From Hypomesus transpacificus (lineage: Eukaryota; Chordata; Actinopteri; Osmeriformes; Osmeridae), in NCBI RefSeq assembly GCF_021917145.1, contig NC_061082.1, positions 17,713,462-17,777,461 on the forward strand: a DNA stretch of 64,000 bases, in the 5' to 3' direction. Positions 36,986 through 47,100 of this stretch are shown one piece after another. Each line of letters opens with the position of its first letter. The stretch's first letter is position 1. A program made the translations under genes and the position numbers. Under the pieces are notes generated by a model, which saw nothing but the letters and a program-made list of their open reading frames with translations, ran no database searches and was not told where the DNA came from.

Positions 36986-38708
36986 TTGAAAAATAATACT
37001 TATAAAAGTGTCAGGATAGTAACAATATTGTTTTGTGACAGAACTTTCACACCTTCATTCATTCGGCAAAGCCGAATGTTTTCTCAAAAGCCTTGAGTCT
37101 TTTTTAGTAAAGATGTGGGTTGTCATTTTAGGGCAAATACAAATATGCGTTCATATTACATAAAGCTCCCAAAACTATTTTGCGCTCAAATGAATGCAAA
37201 AAGATTCAAATTCGCATAAATTCCCCACCTGATCTCACATCAAACCTAGACTAGGTCCTAAAATTCACAGTATACTCACTACATAATAGCTAGACTGCAC
37301 CACTTTGTATACTATACCATCATAACAGAAGGACTTTGATGCCTCTTTCTCCACATGGCAACCACTTCACAGATTCCTAAATCCTGCCTAGAGACTGCGG
37401 AGTTGGTGAACTCATGCATCAATTTAATGTTTGCAATCATAGAAGAGACACTTGCTACCAAGTTTGTAGTTGTCTCAGGCTTGTAAACATTATACTATAC
37501 ATTATATACATTATGTTATACATTATATACATTATATTATACATTATATACAGGCTTCTATATCCCCTCAGGAGTTCTTCTGCAACAGCAGACTTACATG
37601 TTGTCATTTCAAACAGTAACATTCCCAAAATTCACCGTTGTCAAATGAAAATCAAATAGTTTCCTATTCAAAAACTTTTATTACAGATTCAGGGTCCAGT
37701 TAAGAGACATGACAGTTCATTACATTGACAAAAAAAGTGCAATAATTCATACAGATCAGTGTGTTACAAAGACGCAACGGTAACAGATTTTCCACAGCTT
37801 GATTTGTAGTACATAGTCCTGATCCTAATATTTGATATGCCCACAATTTCATTTTCTGAATTGTTGAGTCAACAAATAAACGTATACATAAAATGTATTA
37901 AAACAGCATGCCAAGTATTGACTGCAGCCACAAACATTTCACTTGCACTATGCCATTGCATCATTATAAGCTACTCGAAGTCTCTGTAAGCTTGCTATCC
38001 TATGCTCCGACTGACTGCCCTATTGGAGCTAGGGCTTTGCTCAACTGGCCATCATCAGCAGATTTAGCAGGAATGTTATTCCCGACCAACGTGTGGTTGG
38101 TGTGCTCTTGTTCCCTTGAGACAGGTGGCTGGGCGACCTGGGTCGCGGAATGTAGCCTTAGCAAGAACAGGGCTAGCCATCGATGTATAGTTTGACCACA
38201 AATGTGCTGTGTAGAGTGGTGTGCAAAATGCTTTAAACAAAGACCTTCACCCCATCTGTACATGCAGTAAACTTGTGTGAGAGTCTGTTATCCTGTGTAT
38301 AAATCATGGGACGTTGCCTTTCAATGTCCTCATTATCTGTCATCAAAATGTTTTCTATATACTTCACCTTCACTCAAACATTAAGATTATTTTCAATTTA
38401 AAAACAGACATGTTTCGACATTTAACCTCTTAAGTTTTGCAAATCATAACAACACTCTTACTAGCATTATACTGTATATAATTTAATGTTAAAAACAAAA
38501 AAGTTCACACTGATTAATATGCATAAGTTTTATGTTCTGATTTCGATAGCAATTAATATGAAAAAAGCTCCTTACGATGGTAATACTGCTCTATTAATAG
38601 GCTATATATCCCTTGATATGTACGGATGTATGGTGAATAACAAAATAATAAACTAATCCAGCATAATATATACATTTAAAATCATAATAAACTCTCCACA
38701 ATAATACT
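36986..38708. other. AT-rich non-coding DNA
   Basis: A small hairpin (CATTCGGC, AAA, GCCGAATG) lies at 37,060-37,078. At 37,490-37,560 a TACATTATA-rich unit of about 22 bp repeats three times. No gene recognised. Confidence 0.6.
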
Positions 38709-38819
38709 GTTAGTCACGCCGGCCCATATAATTTTCTATTGCAGACCGACCCGGCCCCACATTAAATAAAGGAAAAATGATCTGGCCCTCGCAGAAAAAA
38801 ATGTTAGGAGACCCCTGGT
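38709..38819. mobile_element. hAT-type element end, partial
   Basis: Read on the minus strand it begins CAGGGGTCTCCTAACATTTT, a terminal sequence typical of hAT/Charlie-like fish elements, then GCGAGGGCCAGATCATTTTT. The second end and target duplication were not found. It lies directly behind the stop codon of the aerolysin-like pseudogene. Confidence 0.45.
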
Positions 38820-39480
38820 TTAAGGCATCTCCTTTGTAACTACTTTTGCGTCTGTGTAAGTAAGGCCCTTGTAGGTTCCACTGATGTTAAACCTCAGAAC
38901 ACTGTTATTGAGACAGGTAATTTCCACTGTGGCAGTGAAGGGGAGATCAACTGTAACTCTACCAATAGTGAAGTCAACATGTACGGTCTTTCCTGCAGGA
39001 ACATCAATGGGAAAAGACAGACACTCAGTATGGCATCTCTCTTCCTCTAAGCCAGGGGTGTCAAACTCCAGTCCTCGAGGGCCGCTGTCCTGCATGTTTT
39101 AGATGTTTCTCTGATCTAGCTCACCTGATTCTAATGAATGGTCGTTATAACAAACCATTTAATTAAATCAGGTGTGTTGGAGCAGGGAAACATCTAAAAC
39201 ATGCAGGACAGCGGCCCTCGAGGACCGGAGTTTGACATCCCTGCTCTAAGCCATGTGGACTTTCTGTCCCCACATAACCAGCAGATACTTCTACTACCTC
39301 TGGGATTCCTGCTTTCACCAAACAGTTAAAGTTAGTTTCAAACTTGTTAGTGACAGATCATAATGACTTTTTGTTTATCGTTTTAGACGTTTCAATTTTG
39401 TATTCTTGAGGGACAGAGAAGTTGTTTCTGTAGGTCACAGACTTAATTAGCTCAGTAGCCACCTGAGGTATTACATCTTG
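38820..39480 (-). pseudogene. Aerolysin-like protein, disrupted
   Basis: The C-terminal end (38,820-39,052) has the pattern of the aerolysin-type beta-rich domain of fish natterin-like and Dln1-like proteins: VPAGKTVHV, VDLPFTATV, SGTYKG and a Val-Val-Thr ending before TAA. The part upstream (39,252-39,480) continues the same domain, with VTYRNN followed by SVPQ. Two breaks are visible. A 191-bp hAT-type insertion (39,053-39,243) interrupts the exon, and a TGA codon lies in frame at 39,358-39,360. No membrane-binding or lectin partner domain is seen upstream. Active members of the family oligomerise into membrane pores; this copy should make no functional protein. The family call is from motif pattern only. 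Confidence 0.62.
39053..39243. mobile_element. Non-autonomous hAT element, 191 bp, perfect 8-bp TSD
   Basis: Flanked by exact CTCTAAGC at 39,045-39,052 and 39,244-39,251. Its ends are near-perfect inverted copies of about 60 bp starting CAGGGGTGTCAAACTCCAGT. The 8-bp duplication and CAGGGGTG ends are hallmarks of hAT transposons. It has no coding capacity and needs a transposase from elsewhere. Confidence 0.93.
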
Positions 39481-39663
39481 AAGTGTGGGGTAATAGACAT
39501 CCTGTGGCCGCAGTCATGCCTTTTTTTTGCCTGCTATGAACATGAGAGAACATCTTATGTGAAGGATAATGAGAGGGTTTTAAACCCATTTGTTTATGCA
39601 TTCTACAAAACCTATATGGTATGGAGCAACGCCTTTCCTCAAGTGAACACCAATTACATGAGT

Positions 39664-40500
39664 GTAATAATAATAATAATAATACATCTTATTTAAAGGC
39701 GCCTTTCTCGGCACTCAAGGACACCGTACAGTATATGAAATACATTTAAAACAGCAAAACAAAGAATGCAACAACATTAAAAACAACAGAAGCAGGCAGC
39801 GTATTCGACATCAAATGGAATATGCAGTTTTAAACAGATGGGTTTTGAGTTCCGATTTGAAATGGGGCAATGAGTAGGGGTGTAACGATACACTCAGCTC
39901 ACGATAGAAGACGTATCACGATACTGGGTGTACAATACAATACGTATCACAATATTTTGAACAACATTTTTTATAAAACTGAAATTCAATTAACAGATTG
40001 AATTATTTCCAAAACATTAAACATCTTCAATAATTGTCTTTGTTGTACATACAATTTAGTTAACTCAGTTCAAGCAATTTCTGTTAATGCAATGAATGCA
40101 CGCATGACACAGGAGCAGAGTAGGTCGCGCACTGGTAGCTCAACCAATAGGTTCAAACGGACGTCATATTGTAAAAACTCTTTGTATTGCGATATATTGC
40201 TCCACAATATATTGTTCCACCCCTAGGAATGAGTCAATATTTCTTCGTTGGGGTGGTACTGCATTCCAGAGACGGGGAGCAGAGCGGCTGAATGCTATAC
40301 TCCCCATGGTAGTGAGGCGGGAGGAGGGGACAGACAGGTGAATGGAGGAAGAGTATCTGAGGGATCGGGAGGTAGTGGGACCATGGAGGAGATTAGACAA
40401 ATACGGGGGGGCGAGGTTGTGGATGGCTTGAAAGTAAACAGGAGGATTTTGAACAGTGTGACAGTTCAGACACTGCATCCAAAATTAGCCTAGTGGAACC
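39664..40500. mobile_element. Dispersed fish repeat related to a LINE 3' region
   Basis: It starts with AAT repeats followed by TTAAAGGCGCCTTTCTCGGC and continues with ACTCAAGGACACC. The minus strand reads HNLAPPYLSNLL ... RSAPRLWNAVPPQ, the usual C-terminal end of fish LINE polymerases. It is split by the element at 39,876. Frames are interrupted. Confidence 0.65.
39876..40226. mobile_element. Non-autonomous hAT-like element nested in older repeat
   Basis: It starts AGGGGTGTAACGATACAC and ends GTTCCACCCCTAG, which are inverted copies. The flanks CAATGAGT and GAATGAGT (39,868-39,875 and 40,227-40,234) form an 8-bp target duplication with one mismatch. Confidence 0.8.
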
Positions 40501-40765
40501 AATCCCAGGCCGGGTGTGTCAGGTGGAACACTGGAATGGGGTGCACTACCTGAGCAGGTGATATCCGGCCACTTTATAGAATGCATGACGGGTAATTGGG
40601 AGAGGAGAATGCAAGGCGGGCTGGTGTGTCACGGCCCGAGAGAGCTGTTAATATACCTGATAAGTATGGACACTGAATGCGTGTCAACAGCACACGCGGG
40701 TGCAGTGTTCATTTGAGGTCATCCTCAGATCTCAGACTCAAGTGTCAGACTCAAACGAAAAGGCA

Positions 40766-41109
40766 TCAGGTATCATAATCAGACCAGAGGTCGCCAGACT
40801 CAGGCGAAACGTTTTCAGTCTCATAAAAATCCATGTAATTCTCAGACGAAACGGCGTCAAAACCAACGTCGTCAGAAAAATCTCTTTCATTATCAGACAA
40901 AACGTTGTGAAAACAAACGTCGTCAGAAAAATCTCTTTCATTCTCAGACAAAACGTCGTCCAAACAAACGTTGTCAGAAAAACCTCTGTCATTCATAGAC
41001 AAAATGCCGCCAAACCCAACGGTTCCTCTGGCTGGCGGTAGGGTGGGGGAGGTAGGGTGGGGGTGCTCTGTTGTTGCAGTGGGGCCACAATTTCCCAAAA
41101 GCCACCCGT
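40766..41109 (-). CDS. Terminal exon with acidic 17-residue repeats
   Basis: It follows the last FN3 exon across a 125-bp intron with a good acceptor (TTATCCCTTTCCAG); the phase-1 junction makes an Asp codon. After a Thr/Pro-rich linker the frame holds about four units of 17 residues (51 bp) of the type NERDFSDDV + CFHNVLSD, rich in Asp, Glu and Ser, and ends ...WSDYDT. The stop is TGA at 40,766. The DNA units are close to each other, so the repeat is young. I know no domain like it; it may be disordered, or the exon may be a recent capture of tandem-repeat DNA. Confidence 0.6.
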
Positions 41110-44100
41110 CTGGAAAGGGATAAAAGATCATGAACATTGTAATACAATACAATTTCAAGAGCCCCTTGACAACATTTACGTGCAGACAATGTTCTGGTGA
41201 CAAAAACTTTAATTGAAATGTACAAGTGTCTCACCAGTGATGATGGTTATAGAGGCAGGCTTACTCAGTTGTCCTCCATGATCCAGCACAGTACAGACTC
41301 CAACAGTGTGGTGAGTACCAGGTAGCAGGTCAGTCAGTGTTGTGCAGCAGTCTCCAGTCTGTGTTGGCTGGGACTCTGTTCCTGGGCTGCTGTAGGTTAT
41401 GAGGAAGTGATGTGGGATTGTCTTCATTCCTTCAGGCCTGATCCAGCGCAGGGTCACAGAGGAGGGCTGTAACTGCTCTGTGGTCAGGTCAGTTGGCGAT
41501 GGAACTCCTTAAGTGAAAGTTTTTTTTAGATTTGATAGAAACATTTTGATTTGCAGTAAACACTTGCTGTTTAAGTTGGTCTGAACATTAACACCTCTAT
41601 GGCCGTATTCACACTTGACTTATTTTTTCAGAAAAATGCGCTGCCTTCAGCGCCTTTTTACATGCAACCCTATGGGAAAAGGAAAAAGGCGTCCGCCTTT
41701 TTAAAAAGCAGCAGCCTTTTAAAAACTTCTAAAAAAGCGCAGCACCCGACGCCTTTTTGAGTTCAATTTTCTAAACTTTTTAGAAAAGCGCTGGGTGACG
41801 TCAAGCGCCTTTCTGACAGCTGACCAATCAGGACGAGGAGAGTAGGTACGAGTGTACCTTTGATGAAGAAAATTACGTCACCCTGCTGAAAATGATGGAG
41901 ATGGGTCACATTTATGGAACTATCTAATTGAAAAGTGAATGTTTCAATTATTCCTTATATTATACTCTAAGTTGTATTATGGGAAATGTGATGCTAAGCT
42001 CTGACTGAGTAAAAACAATAGAGGTGTGAAAACGTTGGTTTTAGCAAAGGAAGATAGGGAAGTACCACTCTAAGGAATGCAGAGGCCTAGCCGTAAATTA
42101 GAACGTACACATAAGGCCAAGCTGCAGGAAAACTCCTCCAAACCAAGATAAGTGTGCACCCAACACGAGCCTGGACATGGTCAGATTTATGTAAGGACAG
42201 AGATGCCAACGTGACCCAGCTTCTGTAATCAGAAACCCGAGTATAGGGGCCAATTGGGTGACAAAGCGTAGAAATGGTCATCAACAGAAAGGTACCAATA
42301 ATGTGAGGATGCATAATGTATCTGTGACCAACTGTATTGTACCAATAGCAAAAAATGACACAAATAATAGGCAGAAAATACAGTATAAAAGGGACTGTCC
42401 GGAGAGAAACGGACAGTCTGCTCTTGGGAGCTTACTCACTTGGATACCTTTTTTTACCCTGTGTTGGAATAAACCTTTGCATCAATACTCTGAGTTTCAG
42501 TGCATCTGTTGGGACTTAGCCTGATTTTTGACTGGTTTGGACTTAGAATAATTTTCAACGTTGGGACTTAGCCTGATTTTTGACGGGTCAACACTTAGAA
42601 TAATTTTCATCGTTTGGACTTAGTTTATTTTTCACTTGTCTACACTTGGAATAATTTTCAACCTTTGGACTTAGTTTATTTTTGACTTGTACGGACTTAG
42701 GATTTTCCTCACTTCGACACTCTGATTTATTTTCACTATACACGGGAACTGGAATAATTTTTTACGACACCTTCCTTAGTAACCTTCTACCTTAGTTACC
42801 AGGCTATGGCTCCTCCAACGCCAAAGCTAAAGCAAGTAATTGCATTTTATTCGCCATAGTAGCTAGCTGTCAATAAGTAATCAACGGAAAATATTCTGTA
42901 TAATAAACTCATTAATAATTATATGCAGACCTCACAGAACTGAAATCCAGTCTCAAATTCTCCCATTCACCAGTCGAAATTCAGGAAGAAAACATCTAAA
43001 TAGATGTTAAACATTTCTCTGCCCAAATCAGTAACCTTGCCAACGTAAACAATGTGATGCAAGAGACAATATAATCGTATTTACCACACAGAAAGAAATC
43101 TGTAAAAATCTAACAACTGAACAGAACAAGTTCAGGAGGAACTGACAGAAACTAAATCACAGATCAACAATATCCAAAACAAAGACTTAGACATCATTTT
43201 TAACACAACAACAAATCACCAAAATATCTGGCTAACCAACAACAAAAAAGTCAAATAGATTCATTTTTTAACACTACACAAATGATCATCACAGTTTCAC
43301 TAGGTACAGGGAATCAGGAAAGGATGCCCACTCTGTCTATCCCTTTTTATCCTGTTCATTGAACATCTCGCTGCTGCAATATGTCAAAACAACAACATCA
43401 AAGGAATCCAAACCCTCAACACTCCTCACAAGAACAGCCTTTATGCAGATGGCATACCGCTTTATCCGCAAGAATCATCAACATCTCTACAAGATGCCAT
43501 AAAGTTGTTTCTTTAAAAAGGGTTTAAAAAATTATGAAGAATTTGAAGAGTTTTAGTATACAGGAAATATTGTACAGCACTGTAAAAGGTCAATCTTCTA
43601 CAGAGAGAGCAGTAGAACAATGAAGATGTCTTACTGGTGGAGATGGTTTTAGACAATGGTTCACTTTGCTGCCCATTTGTCAACACTGTTGAGACTTCAA
43701 CAGTGTACTGAGTACAAGGCTGCAGGTCAGTCAGGGTGGAGTGGAGTGGACCTGTCGTGTGTTCAGTGTGTATTGCCAGCGGTTCTGATCCAGGGCTCCT
43801 GTAGGTTATGAAGTAGCGATGAGAGAGCTGCAGTCCTTCTGTTCTGCCCCATTCTACAGACAGAGACCTGTCCAGGCTCTCTATTACTTCCAGGTAGCTG
43901 GGCTTTGGGACCGCTTTGAGAAAAATGACAACATCCAATAATTATGAGATGATGATATATTTTTCTGTATGATTTCTTAACTTTTTTCTTAAGAGAAGGA
44001 AACCATCAAACTATTGCAAAAAGTTGATGATGCTAGTGGGATTTAATACTCCTTGCCAGGTTATATAGAGCACTGATTCTTGATAAGGGACAAAACATCA

Positions 44101-47100
44101 AAATCTCGCAATTTGACTTAAAAATACACTATATTACTATTTAACTATTAAACTCTAAATTATTTCATTTAAAACGGCTTTACAAGTTGGATATGAAAGA
44201 TTTGTGTGTGTTTAGACCCTTAGTTTAGCATATATTTATATTATTTTATAGTCATTTTATAAAATACCGACACTGTACTATGAAAGCCCATGCAAATGAA
44301 CTCGTCCTCCATAGAGGTCACAGTATTAAACTTTTTAAAAAGTGTTTTAAAATGCCCAAAATGCCCAAATATGAATATGAGGTTAATTGGATAGCTTAAT
44401 AAAATATCACAAAATACTTACAGTAAATATGGCATTATTTTATATATTAACAACAGTCTTTCAAAATCTGTCATCAATTCATGTCAACTCTGTCGGATAT
44501 TTTTCTAATTCGAAATAAATCAGGCATATATTGGTCAGCTTTAACCCTGAGGACCCCCTTTGACTTCTTTCTGTTGATGGATGCAGCAGTCCAACACATG
44601 GTCTCGTATGTTGTAAAAAAATAAATAATAATTATAATATTCAGCAAACATTTGAAATCCCTGAGGTCACAGCTTTTATGTGTCGACACTGTCTTCAAAG
44701 TAGGGATGATTTCAATCAGGAATTTAGAAATAAAAGTTGGTATTTTGTTTAAGTTTACTGGCTGCTGGCAACTGAGAAAAATCTAATTGGCTGCCATTTA
44801 GTATACATGATTAAATTGAAAAAACATGTTGTTTTGTCAACTCCATCATACGTCAACTGTGTCAGATATTTTGTCTGACGGTGTTGACATGTAAGCTACC
44901 TGTCATCAATGTTGTGCACGTTCATACCTCTCATGAACTCGTTCAAAGTTCAGTTCATACAAGTAAATATGAATCGTTATATTTACTTACCATTAAAATT
45001 CTGAACGCGTTCAAAGTTAAGTTCATTTCATAGTTTTAATGTGGAAAGTGAGAATGAAAGACTTAACTTGTTTTTTAACACTGAAATAGGGTGACCACAC
45101 CCTATTTAGGGGGACCTCTCTCTTGGAAGTCGCTTTAGATAAAAGCGTCTGCTAAATGAATAAATGTAAATGTAATGTGACCAGACGTCCTCTTTTACTT
45201 GGACATGTCCTCTTTTCAAGACCTAAAAAATGCGTCCGGCAGGTATTCCAAAAACGTCTGGGATTTCGTCTCGTCGGATGTTTGTGTTTCTCTGGGTCTT
45301 TCACAAACTAATTATTATGCCCTTACAAGTTTTGGAAAGTGTATCTCCCTTACGTTCCACCTTCTTGCGCGAGCTGTAGACTAGAGAAAACTGTCATTGG
45401 TCGACTGCGACCGCCTTCTCAGTGTTGCCAGATGCACGATTATTAAATACGATAATTTTGAGCATTTAATTGGTACGATACTTCGGCATTTCCAATCTGG
45501 CAACATTGAGCACCTTACTGCCTCCACTAGTTGCATTGTTTACAACAGCATGACATCTGCACCCATGCCTAATCGTAAATGTGTCTTTATTTTCTTATTT
45601 TAATATGTGGCCATATAAATAATTTATCAGGCTATTTGTTATATTTATTGCTTTAATATATGGACAAGACACATTAAACAACCACTGAAAGCCACAGAAG
45701 CACTGGACTAAATGGCACAAAAAAGTTTGTTTACATTTGTATTTTGCAATTTTGTTAAGGTATAAATAAATGATAATGCCTATGTCATTTGTAGATGCGT
45801 GAGTTCTAAAGTTAGCCAGGTTTAGTTAGCTTCTGTTACCTAGAAACCTAGCGCTATTATGTCTATGGGTCCATAGATATATATAAAGGCTAGATGTCTA
45901 CGGCGGAGTCTAGAACGTCTGCACATGGCGGCCATCTTGCTACAGTGAACTCGCTCACCCATAACATTGGGTTGGTGCTATATGTACTTTTTAAATAGCC
46001 GTAGCTTGCTCAATTTTCAACCGATTTTTAAACGGTTTGGTTTGTTATCAATGTCAGAGATTTAGCTATGCCACTGCCTATTCTATTTTTTTGTAATACA
46101 TAATTATTTATAAGTATGCAGTGTATACATCTCTGACATTGACAAACCAAACCGTTTAAAAATCGGTTGAAAATTGAGCAAGTTATGGCTATAGCAACGA
46201 CATGGTGCAAGCATTCGATTTAGACAGCGTCTCTTCTCAGGAGAAGGAAAACATTCCGTAACGTTTTACCTAGACCTCAGATAATATGAACGTGTTCACC
46301 GTTCAATTAATTATTTGTCATTAAGTTTCGTTCAGTTCATCGTTCTCATAAAAATGAACGTGTTCAACGCGTTCATGCACACAATGCCTGTCATCAAGTA
46401 GGCCTACTCTTCGTTTGAAGTTTGATGCCCTTTCCCTTGATACCCTCTCCCTTTGCCAAGTCGAAACTAGGTAAATATCTTTAAACAGTTTGATTCTTGA
46501 TTAGTTAGTCAACACCGTCAATTGTGTGTCAACACTGCAAGACGGAGGTTTTTCATTTTTTTTAAAGAAATAAATCTTTATTTTGTTCAATTGAGTGTGT
46601 TCATACATTAAAACACCAACTTATCTACATGCATCAGTGTCTTGTGTGCACAAAATCACTGATTGTATATATTAAAAAAAAAAAAATATAATAATATTTA
46701 TTTATTATTATAATAATAATAATAAAAAAATGAAAAAAATAGTAAACCAAATGAAGGTAATTTAAAATGGCTAATTCCAAAACTATGTAAAATAAAATTA
46801 TAAGTGTACACAATGCGATTTATCACTTAACCTTTCTAAGGCACACTATTTCTACACACTTAAAGACTTTACAGTGTTGTTGAATTGATCAAAAACACGA
46901 AAAACATATTTTTAAGTGTCAGACGGAGTTGACAAATGCCAAGTTACTCAGTGAGTGAATGTACATTTTTATAAAAAGTGGATAAAGGTTGCTGCCCCCG
47001 CGACCCGAACCCCGGAAAAGCGGCAGATGATGGATGGATGGGTTAAATTAAAAAAACTGTTCCTTTTCATTGTATGATAGATGAGACCCATGTTTATGAA

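Larger units (their letters stand above)
44912..46386. mobile_element. hAT-like element nested in the CACTG element
   Basis: Its ends are ATGTTGTGCACGTTCAT (left) and, inverted, CATTGTGTGCATGAACG (right). The flanks CCTGTCATCA are identical on both sides, consistent with a target duplication of 8-10 bp. Interior pieces include the dispersed repeat from 45,176, a LINE tail at 45,119 and a palindrome at 46,000, so at least three insertion layers are stacked. Confidence 0.6.

Noticed and set aside
37060-37078. CATTCGGC-AAA-GCCGAATG hairpin as a terminator
   Set aside because: Rho-independent terminators are not expected in a vertebrate genome; a small chance or repeat-derived palindrome.
40766-41203. 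Whole 145-codon minus frame as a single-exon gene
   Set aside because: Its first 30 or so codons fall in an intron. The acceptor at 41,110 and phase match to the FN3 exon explain it better as a terminal exon.
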